Assembly (NCBI GenBank): GCA_902490365.1
Contig: CABUDQ010000024.1
Coordinates: forward strand, 1 to 31,321
Reading direction: 5' to 3'
Length of the DNA: 31,321 nucleotides
Source of the DNA: an uncultured Collinsella sp.
Lineage (GTDB): Bacteria; Actinomycetota; Coriobacteriia; Coriobacteriales; Coriobacteriaceae
This document shows positions 24,223 to 31,321 of this stretch, piece by piece. The first letter of the stretch is position 1. The number at the start of each line of letters is the position of its first letter. The notes below the pieces were generated by a model, which ran no database searches, was not told the origin of the DNA, and saw only the letters and a list, made by a program, of their open reading frames with translations. The position numbers and the translations under genes were made by a program.

Positions 24223-24861
24223 ATGGCCAGAAAGGGTAAATCCGAACGAAGCCGGCACGAGCGCAAGCGCGCCCAGAAACCAACGGTCCTCATCGTTGTA
24301 GAAGGTGAGACAGAGGACCTGTATTTTGGCGAAGTAAAGCGCAAGTTTAGGGCACAGTGGATTAAGGTCGAAAAACCCAAAAGGACTGATCCAAGGGGCA
24401 TTGTCCTTGCGGCGCGCAATAAAAAGAAAGAACTAGAAAACAAAGGGCTTTCGGTTGAACCCTGGGTTGTGTTCGATGCGGAGGCGCGCGAAGATGAAGA
24501 AGCCCGCAGCTACGGCGAGGCAATCAAGCAAGCCGAGGGCTGGGGGATACACGTAGCCAACTCAAGCCCCTGCTTTGAGTACTGGGCCCTACTGCACTAC
24601 TCACCGGGTATTCTTGTCGAGACACCGGAGCAAGCAGTCACCGAGCTCGCCAAACCCAGTAGGGCCAAGAACTACAAGAAACCTGGCCTTCCCTTTGACG
24701 AACTCTGGGAGATATTTGTAACGGGCATGCCAACGAACGCTGCAACAAGCAGACGAAAGACGCTTGTTGAATGCGGCGAAGACCCACGCGGGGCAAGACC
24801 CGTAACCTACGTAGATCAACTCATGGGTGCCATCTGCGAGACTGGCGGAGTCAACCTTTAG
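24223..24861 (+). CDS. RloB/AbiLii-like putative effector
   Basis: A 212-residue RloB-family protein. After a basic N-terminus (RHERKRAQKP) come TVLIVVEGETEDLYF (21-35), with the EGxTE motif of Toprim-like nucleases, WVVFDAEAREDEE (81-93) and SSPCFEYWALLHY (114-126), all typical of RloB. The acidic residues suggest a metal-dependent nuclease. A single base separates its ATG from the stop of the ATPase gene, as expected for a pair whose products act in fixed ratio. A G-U-containing hairpin (24866-24878 with 24901-24913) follows at once and overlaps the first small RNA promoter. Confidence 0.88.
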   Translation: MARKGKSERSRHERKRAQKPTVLIVVEGETEDLYFGEVKRKFRAQWIKVEKPKRTDPRGIVLAARNKKKELENKGLSVEPWVVFDAEAREDEEARSYGEAIKQAEGWGIHVANSSPCFEYWALLHYSPGILVETPEQAVTELAKPSRAKNYKKPGLPFDELWEIFVTGMPTNAATSRRKTLVECGEDPRGARPVTYVDQLMGAICETGGVNL

Positions 24862-24890
24862 TGCGCACGAGGCGGGCGCGTCGTTTCCAC

Positions 24891-24920
24891 TTGGATCGGA
24901 CGCCCGTCTCGTGGTATAAA
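24891..24920 (+). promoter_or_regulatory. Promoter of small RNA 1
   Basis: TTGGAT (24891-24896) and TATAAA (24915-24920) are spaced by 18 bp, giving a start near 24927. The promoter sits inside the hairpin formed by 24866-24878 and 24901-24913 at the end of rloB. Confidence 0.6.
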
Positions 24921-24926
24921 TGGGCT

Positions 24927-24983
24927 GCGTTCCTTTATGGAGGGCAGTCAAGGGCCGGGGGATCCCCCCGGCATTTTTGTTTT
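24927..24983 (+). ncRNA. Small RNA 1 of a tandem pair beside rloAB
   Basis: An RNA of about 57 nt would run from the promoter at 24891-24920 to a terminator whose stem GCCGGGGG-ATC-CCCCCGGC (24954-24972) is followed by ATTTTTG. A short 5' hairpin TCCT-TTATGG-AGGG precedes the linker CAGTCAAG. The same order of parts recurs 126 bp downstream in small RNA 2. Function is unknown: guide, decoy or antitoxin-type RNA for the neighbouring defence genes are all open. Confidence 0.6.
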
Positions 24984-25017
24984 TAGGGAGACTGTCAGTC
25001 GAGCCAAACGTCTCGCG

Positions 25018-25046
25018 TAGACCCGGCACGTAGCTTCTGTTATAAA
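25018..25046 (+). promoter_or_regulatory. Promoter of small RNA 2
   Basis: TAGACC (25018-25023) and TATAAA (25041-25046) are spaced by exactly 17 bp, giving a start near 25053. It is an independent promoter 33 bp after the terminator T-run of small RNA 1. Confidence 0.6.
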
Positions 25047-25052
25047 GATATC

Positions 25053-25110
25053 GGTACCCTCGAATAGAGGGACCTCCAAGAGCCGGGGGCTTCCCTCCGG
25101 CATTTTTTAT
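25053..25110 (+). ncRNA. Small RNA 2 of a tandem pair beside rloAB
   Basis: About 57 nt from the promoter to a terminator with stem GCCGGGGG (25082-25089) and CCCTCCGGC (25093-25101), followed by ATTTTTT. Its one G-U pair forms only on the plus-strand RNA. The 5' hairpin CCCTC-GAATA-GAGGG (25057-25071) is stronger than that of small RNA 1. The loops and hairpin bases differ between the two copies while the paired structure and the CAAG-GCCGGGGG junction are kept, which suggests selection on structure. Confidence 0.62.
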
Positions 25111-25136
25111 GCCTGGATCCAATGCAAGCTCGACAT

Positions 25137-25170
25137 AAAAACGGGAGGGGCATCCCTAGAGATGCCACCT
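25137..25170 (-). terminator. Terminator of the two small unknown genes
   Basis: On the minus strand AGGTGGCATC and GATGCCCCT pair (with one bulged base) around TCTAGG, then CCCGTTTTTATG follows. It lies 30 bp past the stop of the 134-residue gene. A related terminator with the same outer sequence lies at 29843-29877. Confidence 0.7.
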
Positions 25171-25199
25171 GCAAAATACAGCCGACTCCTAAACAAGAA

Positions 25200-25604
25200 T
25201 CAATCGTCCAATAAATCCATGAACCTCTTGTCGGTAAACACATAGGCAGGAAGGTTGTAAAGCGGGGCGACCCGTTTTACTGAATGAGTCTTGTCGTAGT
25301 ATTTCTGAACAATAATCGAGGCCATTGAAATCGAGTCTATTCCGTCGACCGCATCAACCATATCTCGTACGCCAAATTCTTCGCCAACTTCGACTGTTTG
25401 TGCAAACTCTTTTGCAAGACGCCTCGTTTTCTGCTGGTATTCAGCCCGCTCCCTGCAATCGCGCGCTTGCTCTATGCGCCAATCGGCATCCCAACAAAAC
25501 TTATCCATTTTTGGATTATCTGGCACGCTGGCGCAGAACGTTTCAAGCTCAGCCCTGCCTTCTTTCCATGCAGCCTCTTTCTGCTCAAAGTTCGCCTCGG
25601 CCAT
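25200..25604 (-). CDS. 134-residue protein, function unknown
   Basis: A hydrophilic protein. The first ~75 residues are helical and charged (KEAAWKEGRAELETF, then RIEQARDCRERAEYQQKTRR), which suggests a coiled coil. The C-terminal half ends YNLPAYVFTDKRFMDLLDD. I do not recognise a family. Its ATG at 25604 lies inside the end of the preceding gene, overlapping it by 20 bases, so translation is probably coupled. Base composition is less GC-rich than the chromosome to the left, consistent with acquired DNA. Confidence 0.65.
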   Translation of the reverse strand: MAEANFEQKEAAWKEGRAELETFCASVPDNPKMDKFCWDADWRIEQARDCRERAEYQQKTRRLAKEFAQTVEVGEEFGVRDMVDAVDGIDSISMASIIVQKYYDKTHSVKRVAPLYNLPAYVFTDKRFMDLLDD

Positions 25605-25986
25605 ACATTACGCAATACGCATCGGGGTCCGGATTGTCGATTACGAGCGCTTTGTTGCAGCCGCAGAAATCAGCCAAAACAAGGCCCGTCAAATCCCCTT
25701 CTCGAAGCATAGGGTAAAGCGCCTCGTGGATTGCGCTCCTGGGAACAATGAGATTCTCATCGGCCTCAACCAGGTTATTCAGAAAACCGTCGACAAAGCA
25801 GTTGAGGTAATCATTCAGATCATCAAAGCCGCCCTGCGTGGCAAACTCGGTAAGCTCGGGCGCCTTTTCGTTATCGACATGCAGGCCAGTCGCAGCGTGA
25901 TGATGACCATCCCAGGTGATCATTCCGTCGTCAAAGCAAACGCAATAATCGGACAGAAGGTGGAAAAAAGAAGTCACCAAATCCAT
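25585..25986 (-). CDS. 133-residue acidic protein, function unknown
   Basis: An acidic protein beginning MDLVTSFFHLLSDYCVCFDDGMI, with WDGHHHAATGLHVDN near residues 25-40 and a C-terminal DFCGCNKALVIDNPDPDAYCVMYGRGEL. The histidine cluster and cysteines could bind metal, but no known motif is complete. It overlaps the following 134-residue gene by 20 bases on the minus strand. The pair sits between the twin small RNAs and the large helicase, 55 bp after the helicase stop, so the three genes may form one transcript. Confidence 0.62.
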   Translation of the reverse strand: MDLVTSFFHLLSDYCVCFDDGMITWDGHHHAATGLHVDNEKAPELTEFATQGGFDDLNDYLNCFVDGFLNNLVEADENLIVPRSAIHEALYPMLREGDLTGLVLADFCGCNKALVIDNPDPDAYCVMYGRGEL

Positions 25987-26041
25987 TTGAATTAACCTTT
26001 CGCTTAGGCTTCAGGAACTACTTCGCTTCCTTCGGGGCGTT

Positions 26042-29000
26042 TTAGAGTGCGTCGGCAATCGCCTCTATGCCCTCTCCCTGGCCCAGAATGAAGCACTTCC
26101 AGTCGATGTCCTGAGTGTGGGCAAACTCATCGGCACGCGAGGCGCTAAAGAGCATCACGCGGCTCTTCTTCCACAACAGGGCGGGATGCAACTTAAAGTC
26201 GGTGCTCTCAATACAGACCACCGCGTCTTTACGAGGCATCTCTAGCTTGCTGCTCTTGACCAATTCTTTCAGCTTTTGAATGTCGGTGATTTCCTGACCC
26301 ACGGAACAGCTGTTGAGCAGGTCCTTCCACACGCGGAAGTACGGCTTACCCTCATAGGAAGCCCCTTCAGCCACGACGGATGTCGATAGGCCGGTAGGCC
26401 GCTTAGCAACCGCATGCCTAACCTTGGGGGCCGCCTTGGCAGACTCGTCCGCCGGCTTCTCATCGATGCCCAGAACCTGAGCAACGTAGTCGTCATTGCC
26501 CAGGAAATACTCCTCGACCACGTCCCATCGCTCGGAATCGCTCATCGTGGAACAGAAGAAGCCCCTAATAACCTTGGACGAATACTCATGGCGATCGTTA
26601 AGCTCGCGCAGCACGCCGTTGGAATATCTGCTGTCCGAAGCCAACGCTTTGACCTTCGAGGCATCATTGAGACGAATGAAGATCTCCGGGTTGTCGCCAC
26701 CCTTTACCGTGTACGTGGCAAGCTTGAGAATCTCCAGGATCTCGGCCAGCGCATAGCGAGCGTCGAGCGCTTTGTTATCTAGATAGCGTCTGCAATGTTT
26801 GCTACCCTCGGAAGGCTGCAACCTTCCCAGTGTCTGGGTCAGGTTGCTTAGGGCCGCCTGAAGCTCGCGCCCGATAACGCCATAGCGAACATCCTGCACG
26901 CGGCTATAGGTATTCCTCGAAGACTTATTGAATCGTTTGATGCACTTAAAGGATCGGTCGGATCCAAAGTGCCCGACACCATCGACGGGACGAACAAACG
27001 CATTCAGCAGCGCAGACGGCTTCTTTACCTCCAAAGACGTCCCCTCAAGCTGATGGGTGAGTTCTTTCGTAAACTCCTTCTCCGAAAAATCGCCCTCACG
27101 CGCCAGGCTCATAAACGTCTTGTGCAGCGCCTCGGCAAATGTAGACAGCGTCGACGTGGCCTCATCAAACGTCATGGAGTAATTAATGTCGAGCGCAAGG
27201 CGGTTCGAAAGCGCGGGCTCCCCCGTCGGCGAACAAATCTTGCCCGTGAACAGCCGGCGCTTAAAATCGGCAAAGGTCAAGTCACTAAACTCGTTGGCCC
27301 ACATGTCGCCAACGTTGAGCTCATAGATTGCACCCATGTCCGAGATCTTGACGGCATGCTGCCCCGCGCGATTCTCGTAGCGCGTATGGGCTTCGCTTAT
27401 CTTACGCAAATACTTGCCGTAGGACGTGGTAAAGCTACGTTCGGCAGCCTGCTCAATACAAACAAACTGCTTGGTATACGACACCTTGGGGCGCACGACG
27501 ATAACCGGGAAGTTGAACTTATCCTCAAGGTCGCGCGAGATCATCATCAGGGCCGATTTGACGCGATTGGTCTTACGGTCCTCATCCTTCTCGTTCGTAA
27601 ACAGGTAGGAAAACGTATTGGGCGATACCAGGAAGTTCTGGCTGCGGTCTTTTTGCGGCGCAGAAGCATAGACCTCATATAGCTTGGCCATGATTTCCTT
27701 AAGCTGCCACTGGCTAAACTTAGAGAGCGCATACAGCGTTTCGGAATAGCGGACATCCTGCATAAAGAAGTCGATGCAGGCCTTGGCCCCCAAGCCGCGC
27801 TTGCGACCGCCACGACCAATTTCCTGAATATAGTCGGACAGATTGCCCGTAGGCGCATAGTGGTACACGGCATCGATGTCATCGATATCGATACCCATGC
27901 CAAACGCCTTGGTGCTCACGAGCACCCTGCAGCCGCCCGAAGCAAACGCGTCTTGAACGATCTTCTTATACGCGGCATCTTTGCCGCCGTGATAGCCCAA
28001 GACCTTAGAATTAGAAACGCTGCGTTGATCGATGATCGCATTGACATGGCTCTGATAGGGGCAATAGACAATGGCATGGCGGTTGTCGCGCACAGCCTTA
28101 TCAATCCACTGCTCAGCGAGGTCAGTTTTTACCTCCTCGATGGGACCGGGCAGTTCGCTTTTGCTTCTCCAGACAATGTCGAAGGAGATGTCGTTACGAC
28201 GAGGGTTGCCCAGGAACGTCTTGCAGTTACCAAGCTCAAGGTCGGCAACCGTATGCGAAACGACGTCATCGCGCCCGCCGTAGACAGCCGTGGCGGTAAG
28301 GCAGAAGATCGGAAAGCTCATACCGTTTTTGCGGAGCTTAGACAGATACGGTCCCAGATACCAGTAGTCCGGGCGGAAGTCTTTACCCCAAGAGGTAACG
28401 GTGTGGACCTCGTCAATGACGACAAGACCGAGCTCACGGCCGTTGAGAATTGCCTGGATCGAGGACTCCAGCAAGTGCTCTGGCGACAGATAGATGATGG
28501 AGGCCTCGCCGCTTTTAACACGGTCGAGGGACTCAAGCCGCTCACCATAGGGAATGTCCGAGTTGATGGCAACGACATTCTTAACACCACGTTTCCGCAA
28601 GTTGGCAACCTGGTCGACCATCAGGGCCTTCAGCGGCTCAATAACCAGCGTGACCAGCTGATATTTCCGAGCAAGATACAGCGCCGGAATCTGGAACAGA
28701 ATGGACTTGCCCGCACCCGTGGGCGCCGTCACAAACACATTCCTGTAATCGACGGAGCCCGCACGGGCAGCCTCGGCCTGCTTTACGACAAACTCAGAGA
28801 TAGCACCCTGGGACACCGTTTCCATCTCATTGTCAAAGTCGGGGTTCTTGTAAAAACGAAGCTTCCTAAACGAGGCATCCTTACCCCAGTAATGTTGAAG
28901 CACCGAAAGCAAGCGGCCCGATTCCTTGACCTTTTCCTCCTGGTCTTGCTGTGCCATAAAGGAAACGGATAGACCCAGCGCATAGGTAACAGAAGCGACC

Positions 29001-29689
29001 ACCTCCAGAGCGGACCTATAGCTCTCAAGTTCCCGAGCGTTCACCAAAACAGAAGCAGGGCCAGCCGTGCCATCTAGCAAGCCCAGACGGTATTCCAAAA
29101 ACGCAGCCGACGAAACAGGGACGACGCCCCCAGAAATTGCCGAAGCATCGCCCAACACAAAAGATGCACGGTCAAACAGATCGATAACTTCCCACTCAGA
29201 AAACTCATCCGGAATAATCGGCGTTACAAGATGCGCACTTCCAACCTTTACGGATTTGGCATAGTACTTAGAAAGCCCCGTCGTATCGGGCGTCATATCG
29301 TCAAAAGATGACTCAAAGTCATTGAGCAGATCCGGATCAACGGGAGAAGGAACGCCCTCGCCATCAAGGAACAGGTTGTTCCGCACAACAACTACCTTGC
29401 CATCGAACAGTTCGTTAATCGTTCCGCGCAGCTCAAGAAGCTGCTCAAACAGCATCAAAGCTGGACCATCTGCCGAAAGAATCTGACCTACGGCAAGCCT
29501 CTTTTGGCGGGCAAAATCAGACGGAGAAAAGAACGGAGCAGAATCGCTGGCTACAACCCCGGGAATCGAGCGTTCATTACGCGCAACGGATTCTGCGAGA
29601 CGAGAAGACAAACCGCAGAAAGCGAATATCGTCGGTTGCGAACAATCCCTCAAGAGCTCGTCGATTTTGCCATCGCAGTACTCGGTCAT
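26042..29689 (-). CDS. Large RecQ-like DEVH helicase of the defence cassette
   Basis: A 1215-residue protein with a superfamily 2 helicase core at about 310-640. Motif I is APTGAGKS (322-329), motif II DEVH (426-429), then TSWGKDFRPDYWYL as in RecQ (usually SQWGHDFRPDY), motif III LTAT, motif V STKAFGMGID and motif VI QEIGRGGRKRG (622-632). About 300 residues before and 580 after the core match nothing I know, and no HRDC domain is evident. It is far larger than housekeeping RecQ. The ATG at 29689 is chosen because GGAGGAGG lies 5 bases upstream; a TTG at 29704 would put that site inside the gene. It likely unwinds or translocates on invading DNA. Confidence 0.85.
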   Translation of the reverse strand: MTEYCDGKIDELLRDCSQPTIFAFCGLSSRLAESVARNERSIPGVVASDSAPFFSPSDFARQKRLAVGQILSADGPALMLFEQLLELRGTINELFDGKVVVVRNNLFLDGEGVPSPVDPDLLNDFESSFDDMTPDTTGLSKYYAKSVKVGSAHLVTPIIPDEFSEWEVIDLFDRASFVLGDASAISGGVVPVSSAAFLEYRLGLLDGTAGPASVLVNARELESYRSALEVVASVTYALGLSVSFMAQQDQEEKVKESGRLLSVLQHYWGKDASFRKLRFYKNPDFDNEMETVSQGAISEFVVKQAEAARAGSVDYRNVFVTAPTGAGKSILFQIPALYLARKYQLVTLVIEPLKALMVDQVANLRKRGVKNVVAINSDIPYGERLESLDRVKSGEASIIYLSPEHLLESSIQAILNGRELGLVVIDEVHTVTSWGKDFRPDYWYLGPYLSKLRKNGMSFPIFCLTATAVYGGRDDVVSHTVADLELGNCKTFLGNPRRNDISFDIVWRSKSELPGPIEEVKTDLAEQWIDKAVRDNRHAIVYCPYQSHVNAIIDQRSVSNSKVLGYHGGKDAAYKKIVQDAFASGGCRVLVSTKAFGMGIDIDDIDAVYHYAPTGNLSDYIQEIGRGGRKRGLGAKACIDFFMQDVRYSETLYALSKFSQWQLKEIMAKLYEVYASAPQKDRSQNFLVSPNTFSYLFTNEKDEDRKTNRVKSALMMISRDLEDKFNFPVIVVRPKVSYTKQFVCIEQAAERSFTTSYGKYLRKISEAHTRYENRAGQHAVKISDMGAIYELNVGDMWANEFSDLTFADFKRRLFTGKICSPTGEPALSNRLALDINYSMTFDEATSTLSTFAEALHKTFMSLAREGDFSEKEFTKELTHQLEGTSLEVKKPSALLNAFVRPVDGVGHFGSDRSFKCIKRFNKSSRNTYSRVQDVRYGVIGRELQAALSNLTQTLGRLQPSEGSKHCRRYLDNKALDARYALAEILEILKLATYTVKGGDNPEIFIRLNDASKVKALASDSRYSNGVLRELNDRHEYSSKVIRGFFCSTMSDSERWDVVEEYFLGNDDYVAQVLGIDEKPADESAKAAPKVRHAVAKRPTGLSTSVVAEGASYEGKPYFRVWKDLLNSCSVGQEITDIQKLKELVKSSKLEMPRKDAVVCIESTDFKLHPALLWKKSRVMLFSASRADEFAHTQDIDWKCFILGQGEGIEAIADAL

Positions 29690-29715
29690 ATTCTCCTCCT
29701 CCAACCAAACACCGC

Positions 29716-29770
29716 TATCAACTTAGCCCATCAACCTCGCCATTTGTTGAGCAACAAGTGCGAGCGGTAG
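29716..29770. repeat. Right direct repeat of the 6.9-kb cassette
   Basis: This is the second copy of the repeat at 22791-22845, in the same orientation. The 31-bp core at 29740-29770 is identical. It lies just upstream of the helicase start. Together the copies bound rloA, rloB, the small RNAs, the two small genes and the helicase. Confidence 0.85.
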
Positions 29771-29782
29771 GTATTGAGCTAT

Positions 29783-29812
29783 AACCGTTGGAGTCGAATA
29801 AAAGCAACGGTT
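29783..29812. repeat. Short inverted repeat outside the right direct repeat
   Basis: AACCGTTG (29783-29790) and CAACGGTT (29805-29812) are exact complements around 14 bases. It begins 13 bp beyond the right direct repeat and could be an operator or a hairpin in the helicase leader. The 326-bp gap between helicase repeat and the next gene holds only this repeat and a terminator. Confidence 0.55.
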
Positions 29813-29842
29813 GGAAATGCATTTTTTCGATTGGCGCGACAT

Positions 29843-29877
29843 AAAAATAGAGGGCGTCCCGTAAAGAGAAACCCTCT
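29843..29877 (-). terminator. Minus-strand terminator ahead of the helicase
   Basis: AGAGGG (29877-29872 on the minus strand) pairs with CCCTCT (29854-29849), then ATTTTTATG follows. It lies 220 bp past the stop of the 174-residue gene and would insulate the helicase from it. It shares CGACATAAAAA and GCAAAA borders with the terminator at 25137-25170. Confidence 0.6.
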
Positions 29878-30096
29878 TGCAAAACGGTCGAACTGTTTAT
29901 TCATTAGCACCTTAGCCAATCCGGCTGGATGGTCTTCAACGACAGTCTTTTAAGCACCACCGGCAAAGAGACAACGAATCTATTAAGCAAATTATCTCAC
30001 TGTTTTGCTGAGCCATTGAAAGGCCTGGTCAAAATGAGGAAATATGAGAATCGCCACAAACAGCCAGCGGCGATACAAGCTGGACCTCAGTCGATA

Positions 30097-30621
30097 TTAG
30101 CAACCCCCATGAAAAAACTCAGTCAATTGCACGAGAGTCTGAACGCCCGCGAACACTGTCTGGAGTAATTCGGGGCTAAATACACGTTGCTGCTCGTTGC
30201 CTTTAAGTTTCTTACGATATCGAACAGTCCCAAAAGCCTTCTCTGTTAATCGCGCCTTAATAAGCCGGTCCCTTTGGTCTGAGTATGCCTCGACCTTATC
30301 TATATAAAGCTGCTCTTCCAACTCATCGAGAACTGCCCCCAGTTGTTCGTTAGGAATTCCGAATTCCGTGAGATCGAGGAAGCTATCAGGGCTGTTCTTA
30401 ATTTCTAATATCCCCCAAATTAGGCCCTGCGCAACTGGCGCAACAATCGGACGAATGGAATTAGAAGGGACGTAAAGCTCGCCGTTCCTCCTTACACAAC
30501 CACGCAATTTTCTACTACTAGGAGATGCGTACCGTTCTATGGTTTTGGTCTTTAGTCCCCATAGTTCAGCCACATAAGAAGCTGGATAAAACTTGCTTCC
30601 GTCAATTTCAATCGGATTCAT
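30097..30621 (-). CDS. Small protein with a possible helix-turn-helix, function unknown
   Basis: A 174-residue protein. Its N-terminus (FYPASYVAELWGLKTKTIERY then RNGELYVPSNSIRP) resembles the helix-turn-helix and wing of MerR/excisionase-like DNA-binding proteins. The rest is helical and charged (LGAVLDELEEQLYIDKVEAYSDQRDRLIKARL) and ends FFHGGC. It could be a regulator of the island, but the match is by eye only. The ATG at 30621 has GGTGG 8 bases upstream; GTG codons at 30633-30636 are less likely. The neighbouring DUF2971-like gene ends 37 bp upstream on the same strand, so they form a probable pair. Confidence 0.62.
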   Translation of the reverse strand: MNPIEIDGSKFYPASYVAELWGLKTKTIERYASPSSRKLRGCVRRNGELYVPSNSIRPIVAPVAQGLIWGILEIKNSPDSFLDLTEFGIPNEQLGAVLDELEEQLYIDKVEAYSDQRDRLIKARLTEKAFGTVRYRKKLKGNEQQRVFSPELLQTVFAGVQTLVQLTEFFHGGC

Positions 30622-30658
30622 GTAACACGCCACCACAGACCAGCATACCGTTCATTAA

Positions 30659-31321
30659 TTAATTGGAGTTCAGGTCCACATCACTAACACGCATAGACGA
30701 GGATATGATCTCACAACAGAAAGCTTGTTTTAGCTTCCTTCTCATATCGACCGGAACGGCTGCCCCGGCGATAATCTTACGAAAGGGTGGACGAGTTTTT
30801 AGGTCAGCGAACCGAACGAGATAACCACCTTGAGTCTGAGAATTCAGCAATTTCCCGTCGGCAAAACAAATGAATCTATACTCCTTTTCAAACGAAAATT
30901 GGCTCCTTTTTACAAGCTCGTTAGACCAATACGTTCGAGTTTCAATATCGTTGTCGTAAAAAACAGGACGGCAAATGTGATCAGAATCGCCAGGGTTATC
31001 AAGCTGGACCTCATCGTAATAAGCAACTTTGCCACAGGGGATTTCAGTCAGCTCAAATGACTTTCTAAGGGTACCGACATCTGTTACGCAGCATATACCG
31101 TTTGAAGCCCCAACATAGTCCTGCCACATTCTCTGAGACTCCCCTTCGAAGAAGTCGGTCCAGCAAGAAATTAAAGGCATATGGGCCAAGCGAGAGGCAG
31201 CTTGAATGGAGTCGAGTTCAACAGCCGTAAAACTCTGAAGACGAGAACGAAAACCCTCGAAGTAATCTCCCTCACGATCATCGGACATTGCGTCAAAACA
31301 AGAGAACCAGATACCCGGATT
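30659..31321 (-). CDS. DUF2971-like protein, 5' end outside the window
   Basis: The reading frame is open to the window edge. The residues before the internal methionine (GIWFSCFDAMSDDREGDYFEGF) match the DUF2971 opening, so the true start lies beyond 31321 and the ATG at 31288 is probably not used. Further DUF2971-type features are ISCWTDFFEGESQRMWQDYVGASNGICCV, KVAYYDEV and FEKEYRFICFADGK. DUF2971 proteins are often found in defence and mobile islands, and their activity is unknown. It lies 37 bp before the small putative DNA-binding protein on the same strand. Confidence 0.72.
   Translation of the reverse strand, partial: NPGIWFSCFDAMSDDREGDYFEGFRSRLQSFTAVELDSIQAASRLAHMPLISCWTDFFEGESQRMWQDYVGASNGICCVTDVGTLRKSFELTEIPCGKVAYYDEVQLDNPGDSDHICRPVFYDNDIETRTYWSNELVKRSQFSFEKEYRFICFADGKLLNSQTQGGYLVRFADLKTRPPFRKIIAGAAVPVDMRRKLKQAFCCEIISSSMRVSDVDLNSN

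Noticed and set aside
24866..25110. CRISPR array or type III toxin-antitoxin RNA repeats
   Set aside because: There are only two units, each with its own promoter and terminator, no spacers, no Cas genes and no ToxN-like gene nearby.
24601..25122. 173-codon minus-strand frame across rloB and the small RNAs
   Set aside because: It translates both terminators in reverse, giving an artificial repeated KNAGG peptide, and overlaps rloB; the repeat reflects the twin RNA units.
21653..29770. Invertible pglX phase-variation locus
   Set aside because: The two 55-bp repeats are direct, not inverted, no second pglX part lies in the window and no recombinase gene is seen.
29929..30168. 79-codon plus-strand frame
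   Set aside because: It overlaps the end of the minus-strand small gene, lacks a ribosome binding site and has no recognisable features.

Overview
The window looks like chromosomal DNA of a high-GC, anaerobic gut actinobacterium of the class Coriobacteriia, probably Collinsella or a close relative. This is inferred from GC-rich codon use, the gene set (ATP-type PEP carboxykinase, DegV, WecA/TagO-like transferase, CPA1 antiporter) and many dispersed hairpin repeats. No rRNA or marker gene is present to fix the species.

Positions 1 to about 14.7 kb are ordinary chromosome. In order they hold the 5' end of pncB, a small tail-anchored protein, tRNA-Ala(CGC), a radical SAM protein, a candidate 6S-like RNA, a WecA/TagO-like glycosyl-1-phosphate transferase, trpS, an MGMT-family protein, degV, a MarR regulator, a B3/4-domain protein behind an attenuator-like leader, pckA, a polysaccharide-flippase-like protein, a metallophosphoesterase and a K+/H+-type antiporter. 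Spacers between these genes carry several repeat families. Most striking is a 39-bp hairpin present four times between 5.1 and 8.1 kb, each copy 11-25 bp past a minus-strand stop codon, so apparently used as a ready-made terminator.

Positions 14.8 to 31.3 kb are a defence island. The first block, all on the minus strand, reads pglX C-terminal part, pglZ, brxL, a 454-residue protein of unknown family and a 68-residue protein. This is the tail of a type 1 BREX operon in which PglX is reduced to its last ~320 residues, with no methyltransferase domain, and in which brxA, brxB, brxC and the rest of pglX are absent from the window. Next comes a 6.9-kb cassette bounded by direct repeats (55 bp, with a perfect 31-bp core). 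It holds an RloA/RloB (AbiL-like) pair on the plus strand, two tandem promoter-to-terminator small RNA units, two overlapping small unknown genes and a 1215-residue RecQ-like helicase with large unassigned flanks. The right edge has a small putative DNA-binding protein and a DUF2971-like protein that runs off the window.

The strongest candidates for something undescribed are the methyltransferase-less BREX block with its two extra operon genes, the direct-repeat-bounded cassette, and the twin small RNAs beside RloAB. All functional statements are from motif reading only; no database search was possible.
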